Assembly (NCBI RefSeq): GCF_040529335.1
Contig: NZ_CP159534.1
Span: 6,014,001-6,078,000 of the forward strand
Direction: 5' to 3'
Source: Streptomyces sp. HUAS MG91
GTDB taxonomy: Bacteria > Actinomycetota > Actinomycetes > Streptomycetales > Streptomycetaceae
DNA length: 64,000 bases
A program made the translations under genes and the position numbers. The notes under the pieces are model-generated. The model saw nothing but the letters and a program-made list of their open reading frames with translations, was not told the DNA's origin and ran no database searches. Every line of letters starts with the position of its first letter. Positions within the stretch are counted from its first letter, which is position 1. Below are positions 1 through 8,463 of the stretch, in pieces.

Positions 1-1
1 C

Positions 2-784
2 AAGGCCGCCGCCCAGAACCTCGCCGATATCGCCGCCATGGGCGCCGTGCCCACCGCACTGCTCCTGGGCCTGGTCGTCCCCGCCGAACTGCCCGCGTCC
101 TGGCCCTCGGAACTGATGGACGGACTGCGCGACGAGTGCCAGGTGGCCGGCGCCGCCGTCGTCGGCGGTGACGTGGTGCGCGGCGACACGATCACCATCG
201 CCATCACCGCCCTCGGCGATCTGCGCAACCACGACCCGGTCACCCGGGCCGGAGCCCAGCCCGGCGACGTCGTCGCCGTCACCGGCTGGCTCGGCTGGTC
301 CGCGGCCGGATACGCCGTGCTCTCCCGGGGCTTCCGCTCCCCGCGCGCCTTCGTCGAGGCGCACCGCAGGCCTGAGCCGCCGTACGACGCCGGCCCCGCC
401 GCCGCCGGGCTCGGCGCCACCGCCATGTGCGACGTCAGCGACGGCCTCATCGCCGACCTGGGCCACATCGCCGAGGCCAGCAGCTGCCGCATCGACATCG
501 CGTCCGGCAGCGTGGACGTGCCGTCCCAGATGAAGGACATCGGCCAGGCCGTCGGCGTGGACCCGCTCCAGTGGGTGCTCACCGGCGGAGAGGACCACGC
601 GATCGTGGCCACCTTCCCGCCGGACGTGAAGCTGCCGGCCCGCTGGAAGGTGATCGGTGAGGTCCTCAACCCCTCGGCTCTGCCCCAGGTGACCGTCGAC
701 GGCGCGCCCTGGACCAGTACCGGCGGCTGGGACCACTTCGGTGACGGTCCCTCCGGCGGCTTCGGCGGGGAGATCGAGTCGTGA
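2..784 (+). CDS. thiL: thiamine-monophosphate kinase (5' truncated by window edge)
   Basis: ThiL phosphorylates thiamine monophosphate to the cofactor thiamine diphosphate in the cytoplasm. The open frame runs in from the left edge, so the N-terminus, including the first Mg-ATP aspartates, is missing; translation starts inside the ...[15 protein letters not shown] stretch, which is the conserved ThiL/PurM-fold segment. [23 protein letters not shown] and the [13 protein letters not shown] motif near the end are all typical of the family. The TGA stop overlaps the GTG start of thiD (GTGA), which indicates translational coupling of two consecutive thiamine-pathway steps. No thiamine riboswitch can be assessed because the 5' end lies outside the window. 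Confidence 0.95.
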   Translation, partial: KAAAQNLADIAAMGAVPTALLLGLVVPAELPASWPSELMDGLRDECQVAGAAVVGGDVVRGDTITIAITALGDLRNHDPVTRAGAQPGDVVAVTGWLGWSAAGYAVLSRGFRSPRAFVEAHRRPEPPYDAGPAAAGLGATAMCDVSDGLIADLGHIAEASSCRIDIASGSVDVPSQMKDIGQAVGVDPLQWVLTGGEDHAIVATFPPDVKLPARWKVIGEVLNPSALPQVTVDGAPWTSTGGWDHFGDGPSGGFGGEIES

Positions 785-1755
785 GCGCCGACATCGCGGG
801 GCCGGTGCGGGTGCTGACCGTCGCCGGATCCGACTCCGGGGGCGGGGCCGGGATCCAGGCCGACCTCAAGACCATGCTGGCGCTCGGCACCCACGGCATG
901 AGCGTCATCGCAGCCGTCACCGCACAGAACTCGCTCGGAGTGCAGGGAGCGTGGGAGCTCCCCGTGGAGGCGGTACGTGCCCAGTACCGCAGTGTCGTCG
1001 ACGACATCGGGGTGCAGGCCGTCAAGACCGGGATGCTCGCCTCTCCCGAACTCGTCGAGTGCGTCGCCGAGTTGCTGGCCGGCACCGACGCTCCGGTCGT
1101 CGTCGACCCGGTCGGCGTGTCCAAGCACGGGGACGCGCTGCTCGCCGCCTCGGCGCTGGACGCCGTCCGCACCAAGCTGCTGCCGACCGCCACCGTGGCG
1201 ACGCCCAACCTCGACGAGGTCGCTCAACTCACCGGCGTCCGGGTGGAGTCGGAGTCGGACATGCGCAGGGCCGCCGCGGCCGTGCTCGGCTTCGGGCCGC
1301 GATGGGTGGTCATCAAGGGGGGCCATCTGGGCTCCAGTGGGTCGGGGGCCGGTGGATCCGGCGTCGGTGGTTCCGGGGGCGACGGCTCAGTGGCCAGTGG
1401 TTCAGCGGCCGGTGGTTCAGTGGGGAGCGGCTCCGCGGGCAGCAGCTCAGCGGCCGATGGTCCAGGGGCCGGCTCCGCGGAGGCCGTGGACCTGCTGACC
1501 GACGGGTCCGAGGAGCACTGGCTGCGCGCCCCGCGCCACGACAACCGCCACACGCACGGCACGGGCTGCACCCTCGCCTCCGCGATCGCGGCCCAGCTGG
1601 CCAAGGGGCAGTCGGTGCCCGAGGCCGTGCGCGCGGCCAAGGAGTACGTGACCGGGGCGATCGCCGCCGGGTTCGCGCTGGGCGGCGGCATCGGACCCGT
1701 GGATCACGGCTGGCGGTTCAAGGCGGCGGAGGGCGATTCTCCGGCCAGGCCGTAG
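781..1755 (+). CDS. thiD: hydroxymethylpyrimidine/phosphomethylpyrimidine kinase with Gly/Ser insertion
   Basis: ThiD phosphorylates HMP and HMP-phosphate to HMP-diphosphate for thiamine synthesis. It is a ribokinase-fold protein: the N-terminal [18 protein letters not shown], the MLASPELVE segment, [25 protein letters not shown] and the catalytic [15 protein letters not shown] (anion hole and catalytic region) are all present. Between IKGGHL and VDLLTDG it carries about 50 extra residues (roughly 183-233) made almost only of Gly, Ser and Ala; typical ThiD is about 265-270 residues and this one is 324. The GTG start overlaps the thiL stop by 4 nt. The 3' end overlaps the convergent monooxygenase gene by 52 bp. 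Confidence 0.95.
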   Translation: MSADIAGPVRVLTVAGSDSGGGAGIQADLKTMLALGTHGMSVIAAVTAQNSLGVQGAWELPVEAVRAQYRSVVDDIGVQAVKTGMLASPELVECVAELLAGTDAPVVVDPVGVSKHGDALLAASALDAVRTKLLPTATVATPNLDEVAQLTGVRVESESDMRRAAAAVLGFGPRWVVIKGGHLGSSGSGAGGSGVGGSGGDGSVASGSAAGGSVGSGSAGSSSAADGPGAGSAEAVDLLTDGSEEHWLRAPRHDNRHTHGTGCTLASAIAAQLAKGQSVPEAVRAAKEYVTGAIAAGFALGGGIGPVDHGWRFKAAEGDSPARP

Positions 1756-3050
1756 TCCTTCAGTGCCAGAGCGCTGGCGGCCTTCTCGGTCAGGCGCTTG
1801 AAGAAGCCCGCGAGGAACCGTGAGCCGAGCATCCGGTACGCCCGGTCACGGCTGCGGATCCTCCTCTCGGTCGGCGGGGCGAAGAACGGGCCCGCGTTCC
1901 CCGATATCTTCTGGCAGCCCTTCGCGTACTTCGTTATCTCCGCCTCGAAGGCCGCGAACGCGGTGCGGTGATCGCCCCGAGCCGCCACCAGCTCGCCCGC
2001 CAGGACGTACGCCGACACCAGCGCCGTGCCGGTGCCGATGCCGCCCATCGTGGCGCCGTGCCCCGCGTCGCCGAGCAGGATCACCCGGCCCTTGGAGAGC
2101 CGGTCGATGTGGATCTGGGCGATCGCGTCGAAGTACAGGTCGTCCGCGGTGTCGAGCGCGGCTCGCATCTCCGCCACGTGCGGCCAGGCCATGCCGCTCA
2201 GCTTGTCGGCGACGATCTGCTTCGTCCGGGCGGTGTCCCGGCGGTCGTGGGCGAGCTCTTCCGACGCGAAGACGACGGCCGCGCCGGCCCGGTCGGGATC
2301 GCCGTCGTAGTTGCTGATCATCGCGGTGCGTCCGGGCTCGCTGTACAGGCGCGCCGTGCGGTCCAGGCCCAGGTGGTTGGGCATGCCGAAGCCGGCGACG
2401 TAATAGCCGAAGAAGCGCAGGTACCGCGATTCGTCGCCGAAGACGAGCCGGCGGGTGTTCGAGTGCAGGCCGTCCGCGCCGACGACCAGGTCGAAGGTGC
2501 GGGGAGCGCCGTGGTCGAAGGTGATGTCGACGCCCGTGGCGGATTCGGTGAGCGAGGCTATCGAGTCGCCGAAGACATACTCGACGGCGTCCTTCGTGCG
2601 CTCGTACAGGAGCTTGGAGAGGTCGCCCCGGAGCACCTCGACGTCGCCGCTCATCAGATGCGCGGGCAGGTCCACCCGGCCGGTGTCGTCGGCGTTCACG
2701 ATGGTCTGGCGGCCCATCTCGGTCCGGATGCGGTGCAGGTCGTCCCAGATGCCCATGCGGGTGAGGACGGTGCGGTGGACGTGACCGCGGAAGTCGACCG
2801 CGAAGCCGCCCTCGCGCAGTGCCGCCGCCTTCTCGACGACCGTGACGCGGGCGCCCTGGCGGGAGAGCCAGAAGGCGATCGCGGGCCCGGCGATGCTGGC
2901 CCCGGAGACCAGCACGTCGAGGTGGGCGAGGGTGTCGGTGGCGCGGGGGTCTCCGGTGTGGCGTTCGCCCGTGTGGAGCTCGCTGGTGCGGCCTTCGTCG
3001 GTGGGGGAGGGGGTCGTGTGAGCTGCGGTGTTCTGCGTCTGCTTCGTCAT
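1704..3050 (-). CDS. FAD-dependent monooxygenase (aromatic hydroxylase-like)
   Basis: Predicted group A flavoprotein monooxygenase (PHBH/TetX-like fold) that would hydroxylate a small organic substrate using NAD(P)H and O2. The FAD dinucleotide fold is at residues about 46-70 ([19 protein letters not shown] followed by VTVVEKA), the DG motif is [13 protein letters not shown], and the second FAD motif is [14 protein letters not shown]. The first 40 residues are a Thr/His-rich extension with no predicted role. ATG start at 3050. It lies 95 bp downstream of the SARP-type regulator gene on the same strand, and that gap carries four regularly spaced direct repeats (3073-3112), so regulation by the neighbour is likely. 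Substrate unknown; antibiotic inactivation or secondary-metabolite tailoring are both possible. Confidence 0.85.
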   Translation of the reverse strand: MTKQTQNTAAHTTPSPTDEGRTSELHTGERHTGDPRATDTLAHLDVLVSGASIAGPAIAFWLSRQGARVTVVEKAAALREGGFAVDFRGHVHRTVLTRMGIWDDLHRIRTEMGRQTIVNADDTGRVDLPAHLMSGDVEVLRGDLSKLLYERTKDAVEYVFGDSIASLTESATGVDITFDHGAPRTFDLVVGADGLHSNTRRLVFGDESRYLRFFGYYVAGFGMPNHLGLDRTARLYSEPGRTAMISNYDGDPDRAGAAVVFASEELAHDRRDTARTKQIVADKLSGMAWPHVAEMRAALDTADDLYFDAIAQIHIDRLSKGRVILLGDAGHGATMGGIGTGTALVSAYVLAGELVAARGDHRTAFAAFEAEITKYAKGCQKISGNAGPFFAPPTERRIRSRDRAYRMLGSRFLAGFFKRLTEKAASALALKDYGLAGESPSAALNRQP

Positions 3051-3057
3051 GGCAGTG

Positions 3058-3112
3058 AGCTTGCGGCCCGGCGCTTACCGGTCGCTGACCGCCCGCTGAC
3101 CGTGCCTTACCG
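3058..3112 (-). promoter_or_regulatory. candidate SARP operator and promoter of the FAD monooxygenase gene
   Basis: Four direct repeats of the form GCT(T/G)ACCG lie at 3073-3080, 3084-3091, 3095-3102 and 3105-3112 (plus-strand notation), spaced 11, 11 and 10 bp. This one-helical-turn periodicity is the known layout of SARP binding sites. On the minus strand a weak -10-like CAAGCT (3058-3063) lies 9 nt beyond the last repeat, and the ATG at 3050 follows 7 nt later, so the transcript may be leaderless or nearly so. The match to SARP architecture is seen; binding is inferred. Confidence 0.6.
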
Positions 3113-3145
3113 GCGCGGTACGACGTGGTCCGAGGGCCGCGGCCG

Positions 3146-6100
3146 TCACAGGTCGACGACGGCGGCCTCCCGCAGGCTCACGCCCAGCTCGAAGGCCTTC
3201 TTGAACACCTCGGGGGCCAGCATCCGCCGCAACCGCTGCTCGAGCGGGGTCACGTCCGGGTCGTCGACGATCAGGCGGCCGCGCAGCGCCGACGCCGCGC
3301 CGAGCAGCGTCACGGCCTGCTCGGGAACCTCCGCGCGGGCGGCCAACGCCTCGGCCACCACCGCGAGTTCCAGGCCCTGTGCCAGACCGTCGGTCGACAG
3401 CGTGCGGGCCTGCCGGAACCAGTCGTCGGCCTCTTCCGTGCGGCCCTCGGCAAGGGCGGTACGGCCCAGCCCGAGGAAGACGTGCACCGTCTGGCCCACG
3501 CCGTACCAGGACCTCGCGTGCATCCCCAGCGCCGTCTCGTAGTGCTCACGCGCACGGGCCCGGTCCCCGGCCAGCCGTGCCGCGTCCCCCATTCCCCAGT
3601 GGGCGCCCGCCACCTTCTCCGGTGCGCCGGCGGCGCGGGCGAGATCGGCCGCCCGTGCGAAGTCGGCGGTCGCCTCCTCGTAGCGGGCGCCGCGCAGCAG
3701 GACGGCGCCACGCCGGCACAGCAGGTCGGCGGTCTCCTCGGGCGCCGCCAGTTCCCGGGCGCAGCGGAGCGCTTCGTCGAGCAGGGCCAGGGCACGCGTC
3801 CGCTCACCGCGCCAGTCCGCGAACATCCCCAGCTGATCGAGGGAGTTGGCCATGCCCCAGCGGTCGCCGGTCTCCCTGAACCCCTCCAGCGCCTGCGCGA
3901 ACAGCTTCTCCGACGCGGCGGGGCGTCCCGCGAACTGCTCCTGGAAACCGAGCCCGACGGACAGCAGCGCCCGCCCCCACGGGTCGTCGCCGACCTGGGC
4001 CCTGACCCGCTCGTCCCGCGACCTCTCGGGACCGACCGCGAGGGTCCACAGGACCACGGTGAAGGGCAGTCTCAGCTGCCGGTCGATCGTGGCCAGGACC
4101 TTGTCGGCACGCGCGAGCCGGTCCTCGTCCTCCGCGCCGGTCACGGACATCACCCCGTTCAGCGCGCACAGCGCGTACTCCTCCTCCAGGCCGCGCGGGG
4201 GGTTCGGCCCCACCGCGTCGACCAGGGCACGGGCGAGCGGCACCCGCTCGCCCGCCAGGCCGTGCAGCCGCCAGAACCACGACAGGGCCGCCATGAGCCG
4301 CAGCCCGTCGTGCGGAGCCGCCCTGAGGAGGTGGCGCAGGGCCGCATCCAGATTGCCCTGCTCGGCGGAGAGCCTGGCCAGCCAGGGCAGCTGACCGTGC
4401 CCGCGCAGCTGTGGCTCCGCCTCCTCCGCGAGGCGCAGGTAGTACGCGGCGTGTGCGTCCCGCAGCTCCCCGAGCGTGCCGTCCCGAAGGTGCTCGGCAC
4501 AGAAGGCACGGATCGTCTCCAGCATCCGGTAGCGTCCGTCGGCCGCCTCCAGGAACGACTTCTCGGCGAGGGAGGCGAGAAGATCCTCCGGGTACGGGAC
4601 GCCGCACACCTCTTCCACCGCGTCCAGCGTCGCGCCGCCGGACAGGCCGCTGCCCGCGAAGACCGTCATCCGGCACGCCAGGTCGCGCTCCTCCTCGTCG
4701 AGGAGTTCCCAGCTCCACTCCACGACGGCCCGCAGGGTGCGGTGGCGCGGCGCCTTGGTGCGGTCCCCCCGGGACAGGACACGGAACCTGTCGCCCAGCC
4801 GCTCCGCGAGCTCGGCCACGGTGAGCGTGCGCAGTCGCGCCGCCGCCAGCTCGATCGCGAGAGGCAACCCGTCCAGAGCGGCGCAGATGTCGTCGATCGC
4901 GGCCACGCGCGGGTGCCCGTGCGCCTCGAAGTCGGGCCGGACCGCCGCTGCCCGGTCCCGGAACAGCTGGGCCGCCGGGCCCGACGCGAGCGGCGGCACG
5001 GGACACAGCGCCTCCCCGGTGAGGCCGAGGCCTTCCCGGCTCGTCGCCAGGACGCGCAGCCCCGGGCAGGCGCCCAGGAGGAGGCCCGTCACCTGGGCGG
5101 CCTCCGCGATCACATGTTCGCAGTTGTCGAGCACGAGCAGCAGGTCCCGGTCCTCCAGAGCGGCCGTGAGACGGTCCGTGGCGTCCGCGCCCTGCGGCCC
5201 GCGCAGCCCTTCCCGCACCCCGAGCGCGGAGAGGATCGCGTACGGGATCCGGGCCCCTTCGGTCAGGGGCGCCAGCTCCACGTAACAGACGTCCGCGCGG
5301 GAGCGGGCCGCCTCGCAGGCGAGCCGGGTCTTGCCCGCGCCACCGGGACCGGTCAAGGTCACCAGACGCGCCCCGGCGAGCAGTTCGTCGATCCGGGACA
5401 GCTCCTCCGCCCGCCCCACGAACCGCGTCAGCTGCGCGGGCACCCCACGCACGCGTACGGGCTCCTGCCCCTGCAACAGCTCCAGGTGAAGCGCCGCGAG
5501 CTCCGCGGACGGATCGGCCCCCAGCTCGTCGGCGAGCGTGCGCCGCGCCTCCTCGTAGACCCGCAGGGCCTCAGCGGAACGGCCCGCCGCGTGCAGCGTG
5601 CGCATCAGCAGCCCGTACAGGCGCTCGCTGAGGGGATGCAGAGCCAGCAGTTCCCGGACCTCGGCGACCAGGTCGGCGCCGCCGCCCAGCGCGAGGTCCG
5701 CCTCGATCCGGTCCTGCGTCGCACCGAGCCGCAGTTCGTCCAGGCGCGGCAGATCGACCGGGGCCGGACCGCGCCACAGGTCCAGGCCCTCGCGCAGCAG
5801 CGCCGCGGCGCGCGCGGCATCCCCGGTGGCCAGTGCCTGCCCGCCCTCGCGCGCGAGCCGCTCGAAACGGTGCAGGTCCACGGCGTCCGGGGCCACCGCG
5901 AGGCGGTACCCGGCCGGACCCGACTCGATGTCCATGTCCAGGCGCTTGCGCAGCCGTGAGATCTGCGACTGCAGGGCGTTCGCCGCCCCGGCCGGCGGGT
6001 CCTCGCCGTACAGGCCGTCGATCAGGCGCTCCGCCGAGACGGTGCGGCCCGTGTCCAACAGCAGCAGGGTCAGCAGGGCGCGCGGCCGTGGCCCGCCGGG

Positions 6101-6160
6101 GTCCAGGGGGCTGCCGTCAGAGGCCCGCACGTCGAGAGGGCCGAGGATGCCGAACCGCAT
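3146..6160 (-). CDS. AfsR/SARP-family regulator (OmpR-type DNA-binding + BTAD + NB-ARC ATPase + TPR)
   Basis: Large transcriptional regulator of about 1004 residues, close in size to AfsR. Starting at MRFGILGPLDVRA, an OmpR-like winged helix covers residues about 1-90 (ALLTLLLLDTGRTVSAERL, LQSQISRLRKRL), a bacterial transcriptional activation domain about 95-240, an NB-ARC/STAND ATPase with Walker A GPGGAGKTRL near residue 270 and LLVLDNCEHV as Walker B, then a helical repeat region to the C-terminus (ALDGLPLAIELAAARL is the usual GLPL motif). I chose the start at 6160 because homology to SARP winged helices begins exactly there; the open frame continues 28 codons upstream to 6244. It is probably an activator of the adjacent FAD monooxygenase gene. 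The ligand or signal sensed by the TPR part is unknown. Confidence 0.9.
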   Translation of the reverse strand: MRFGILGPLDVRASDGSPLDPGGPRPRALLTLLLLDTGRTVSAERLIDGLYGEDPPAGAANALQSQISRLRKRLDMDIESGPAGYRLAVAPDAVDLHRFERLAREGGQALATGDAARAAALLREGLDLWRGPAPVDLPRLDELRLGATQDRIEADLALGGGADLVAEVRELLALHPLSERLYGLLMRTLHAAGRSAEALRVYEEARRTLADELGADPSAELAALHLELLQGQEPVRVRGVPAQLTRFVGRAEELSRIDELLAGARLVTLTGPGGAGKTRLACEAARSRADVCYVELAPLTEGARIPYAILSALGVREGLRGPQGADATDRLTAALEDRDLLLVLDNCEHVIAEAAQVTGLLLGACPGLRVLATSREGLGLTGEALCPVPPLASGPAAQLFRDRAAAVRPDFEAHGHPRVAAIDDICAALDGLPLAIELAAARLRTLTVAELAERLGDRFRVLSRGDRTKAPRHRTLRAVVEWSWELLDEEERDLACRMTVFAGSGLSGGATLDAVEEVCGVPYPEDLLASLAEKSFLEAADGRYRMLETIRAFCAEHLRDGTLGELRDAHAAYYLRLAEEAEPQLRGHGQLPWLARLSAEQGNLDAALRHLLRAAPHDGLRLMAALSWFWRLHGLAGERVPLARALVDAVGPNPPRGLEEEYALCALNGVMSVTGAEDEDRLARADKVLATIDRQLRLPFTVVLWTLAVGPERSRDERVRAQVGDDPWGRALLSVGLGFQEQFAGRPAASEKLFAQALEGFRETGDRWGMANSLDQLGMFADWRGERTRALALLDEALRCARELAAPEETADLLCRRGAVLLRGARYEEATADFARAADLARAAGAPEKVAGAHWGMGDAARLAGDRARAREHYETALGMHARSWYGVGQTVHVFLGLGRTALAEGRTEEADDWFRQARTLSTDGLAQGLELAVVAEALAARAEVPEQAVTLLGAASALRGRLIVDDPDVTPLEQRLRRMLAPEVFKKAFELGVSLREAAVVDL

Positions 6161-6245
6161 GCGCAGAGTCTGGCAGTCGCCACTGACAGTCGTGGACGTG
6201 ATCACGGATCCGCCGGGGACGAGCCCCGGAAGGAGTCCGGACAAC

Positions 6246-6279
6246 GAAGAAGCCGGTCCCCGAGGGGACCGGCTTCTTC
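6246..6279 (-). terminator. rho-independent-type terminator of rpmB
   Basis: Perfect 15-bp stem (arms 6246-6260 and 6265-6279, 4-nt loop CGAG) immediately downstream of rpmB on the minus strand and overlapping the upstream leader of the SARP gene. On the minus strand it is followed by a short T-rich run (TTCTTCGTTG). Confidence 0.8.
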
Positions 6280-6314
6280 AAGCAACCAGCGAGGTGGCCG
6301 CGCTACGCGTAACG

Positions 6315-6500
6315 TCAGCGCGAGACCTTGCCGGCCTTGATGCACGAGGTGCAGACGTTGAGCCGCTTCGGCGTCCGCCCGACCACTGCACGCACACGCT
6401 GGATGTTCGGGTTCCAGCGGCGAGACGTACGGCGGTGCGAGTGCGAAATGTTGTTGCCGAAGCCCGGCCCCTTGCCGCAGACGTCGCAGTTGGCAGCCAC
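6315..6500 (-). CDS. rpmB: 50S ribosomal protein L28
   Basis: 61-residue L28, a small component of the large ribosomal subunit. It begins [17 protein letters not shown] and has the [12 protein letters not shown] and KAGKV segments of the family. Cys-x2-Cys pairs (CDVC and CTSC) are intact, so this is the zinc-containing type; streptomycetes often hold a second, cysteine-free paralog elsewhere under Zur control, so the paralog question is relevant. GTG start with GGAGTG upstream. Monocistronic: its own promoter-like sequence lies at 6621-6650 and a strong hairpin ends it. Confidence 0.95.
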   Translation of the reverse strand: MAANCDVCGKGPGFGNNISHSHRRTSRRWNPNIQRVRAVVGRTPKRLNVCTSCIKAGKVSR

Positions 6501-6535
6501 GGGTCACTCCAAAGACTTCAGATGCACTTACGGTT

Positions 6536-6555
6536 GATCCCGGCATGCCGGGATC
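6536..6555. promoter_or_regulatory. perfect 20-bp palindrome in the rpmB leader
   Basis: The 20 bases at 6536-6555 (core CCCGGCATGCCGGG) are a perfect palindrome, centred about 46 nt upstream of the rpmB start. It could be an operator or a leader hairpin. No known Streptomyces box was recognised. Confidence 0.4.
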
Positions 6556-6620
6556 GAGATCGAAGGGATCTGAGTGGCGGTGCCAGGGGGATGGCCCGAT
6601 GGATATCGGGCAACCGGAGC

Positions 6621-6650
6621 AGCATACAACGGCTGCTCCGATACAACGAA
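6621..6650 (-). promoter_or_regulatory. candidate rpmB promoter
   Basis: On the minus strand TTCGTT (6645-6650) and TATGCT (6621-6626) are separated by 18 nt, fitting a housekeeping sigma promoter. It would give rpmB a leader of roughly 110 nt that contains the palindrome at 6536-6555. Confidence 0.4.
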
Positions 6651-6764
6651 ACTACCATGGTTGCCCGGTCCGCTGTCCCGGGCCCCGGACCAGGCCCTCT
6701 TCCCGGGCGGCTCCGTGGCGGGGTCTACTCTGCGTGCCAGTCCCGCCGCTCGAAGGAGGCGTAG

Positions 6765-8456
6765 GTGCCGCAGGTGCCGCATGTGCGACACGTACTCGAC
6801 GCAGCCGCGGTACGCGCCTGGTGCTCACTCGCTCTGGAAGCGCTCGGCAGAGAGCGCGCGGAGATCGACGCGATCAACGTGTACCCCGTCGCGGACGGGG
6901 ACACCGGCACCAATCTGTATCTGACCGTGGAGTCCGCCCATCAGGCGGTCGAGGCGGTCTTCACCGGGCTCGAACCCGCCGCACCCGCGCTGCCCGACGT
7001 GATGCGCGCCATGGCGCACGGCGCTCTCATCGGTGCCCGCGGCAACTCGGGGACGATCCTCGCCCAGCTGCTGCGCGGCATGTCCCAGGTGCTCGCCGAC
7101 GGGCACCCGCGTGAGGGAGATCACGAGGGTCCGGCCGACGGGACGGCGCTGCGACTGGCGCTGCGGCGGGCCGCCGAGTCCGCGCGCGAGGCCGTCGCCC
7201 ACCCCGTCGAAGGCACGGTCCTCACCGTCGCGACGGCGGCCGCGGACGCCGCGACCGCCACGGACGGCGACTGCGGGACCGTGGCACGGGCCGCCTACGA
7301 AGGCGCGTGCGCGGCGCTCGACGCGACACCGGGCCAGCTCGCGGCCCTCGGCAGTGCCGGGGTCGTGGACGCCGGCGGGCGAGGGCTCGTCGCCGTATTG
7401 GGGGCGCTGAGCCAGGCCGTCTCCGGCAACGTCGTACCGGTGTGGCGGCAGCGGCCTATGGACGGGCACGCGCGCGTGGACGCCGTCTCCGTCGACGCCG
7501 AACTGGAGTGCCCCGACGAGCACGGCGTCGCCGGGCCCGCCTTCGAGGTCATCTATCTCCTGGAAGCCGACGACCGGGCCGTGGCCCGGCTGCGGACCCG
7601 GCTCGACGCCCTTGGCGACTCCCTGGTCGTCGTCGGCGGGGAGGGGCTGTGGAACGTGCACGTGCACGTCGACGACGCGGGCGCGGCCGTGGAGGCGGGC
7701 GTCGAGGCCGGGCGGCCGTACCGCATCCGCATCACGCACTTCGGCCTCGGTGACGTGCACGCCGACCGTGCCGCGGCGCCGCCCCGCGAGCGTGCGCAGC
7801 GGGCCGTGGTCGCCGTCGTGCCGGGGGACGGGCTCGCGGGGCTGTACGCCGAGGCCGGCGCGACCACCGTGCCCGACCGGCCCGGTGAGCCGCCCGCCAG
7901 TGGCGAACTGGTCGACGCGATCCGGCGCGCACACGCGCGCGAGGTGGTGCTGCTGCCCAACGACGCCGAAATGCGGCACACCGCCGCGGCGGCCGCCGAG
8001 CAGGCCCGCTCCGAAGGCGTAAGGGTCGCCCTGATCCCCACCCGGTCCGCGGTCCAGGGCATCGCCGCGCTGGCCGTGCACGAGCCCGACCGGCGCTTCG
8101 ACGAGGACGTCGTCGCCATGACCTCGGCCGCGGGCGCCACCCGCTATGCCGAACTGGCCGTCGCCGAGCGGCAGTCCTGGACCATGGCCGGCATCTGCCA
8201 GGCCGGGGACGTGCTGGGCCTCATCGACGGGGACGTGGCCGTCATCGGCCACGAGGTCCCGGCGACCGCCCGCACCGTGCTCGACCGGATGCTCGCGGCG
8301 GGCGGCGAACTCGTCACGCTCGTCCTGGGCGACGACGTGCCCGACGAGGTCGCGGACGCGCTGGAGCGGCACGTCCGCGAGGCTCACCTGGCCGTCGACA
8401 CCGTGGTCTACCGGGGCGGGCGGCAGTCGGCACTGCTGCTGATCGGGGTCGAGTAG
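6765..8456 (+). CDS. DAK2/DhaL-domain protein, fatty acid kinase FakA-like
   Basis: 563-residue protein of the YloV/FakA family. The N-terminal DhaL-like kinase domain (about 20-200) shows INVYPVADGDTGTNLYLT, in which the Asp residues bind Mg-ATP, and GARGNSGTILAQLLRG. The C-terminal half matches the FakA-type DegV-like region (VVLLPNDAEMRHTAAAAAEQ; ALIPTRSAVQGIAALAV; QSWTMAGICQAGD). FakA phosphorylates fatty acids held by a DegV-family FakB partner for phospholipid synthesis; whether this one does so is inference. GTG start with GAAGGAGG 5 nt upstream. It stops 7 bp from the convergent TPR-like gene. In actinobacteria this gene commonly precedes recG. Confidence 0.88.
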   Translation: MPQVPHVRHVLDAAAVRAWCSLALEALGRERAEIDAINVYPVADGDTGTNLYLTVESAHQAVEAVFTGLEPAAPALPDVMRAMAHGALIGARGNSGTILAQLLRGMSQVLADGHPREGDHEGPADGTALRLALRRAAESAREAVAHPVEGTVLTVATAAADAATATDGDCGTVARAAYEGACAALDATPGQLAALGSAGVVDAGGRGLVAVLGALSQAVSGNVVPVWRQRPMDGHARVDAVSVDAELECPDEHGVAGPAFEVIYLLEADDRAVARLRTRLDALGDSLVVVGGEGLWNVHVHVDDAGAAVEAGVEAGRPYRIRITHFGLGDVHADRAAAPPRERAQRAVVAVVPGDGLAGLYAEAGATTVPDRPGEPPASGELVDAIRRAHAREVVLLPNDAEMRHTAAAAAEQARSEGVRVALIPTRSAVQGIAALAVHEPDRRFDEDVVAMTSAAGATRYAELAVAERQSWTMAGICQAGDVLGLIDGDVAVIGHEVPATARTVLDRMLAAGGELVTLVLGDDVPDEVADALERHVREAHLAVDTVVYRGGRQSALLLIGVE

Positions 8457-8463
8457 GCCCCGC

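Noticed and set aside
3125..5959. Long plus-strand open frame antisense to the SARP gene
   Set aside because: High G+C leaves antisense frames open; the composition (Arg, Gln, Pro, Gly) has no domain, and the minus strand has clear SARP and NB-ARC motifs.
5986..6244. Earlier start of the SARP gene at 6244
   Set aside because: The additional 28 residues run through the end of the rpmB terminator; the winged-helix homology begins at 6160.
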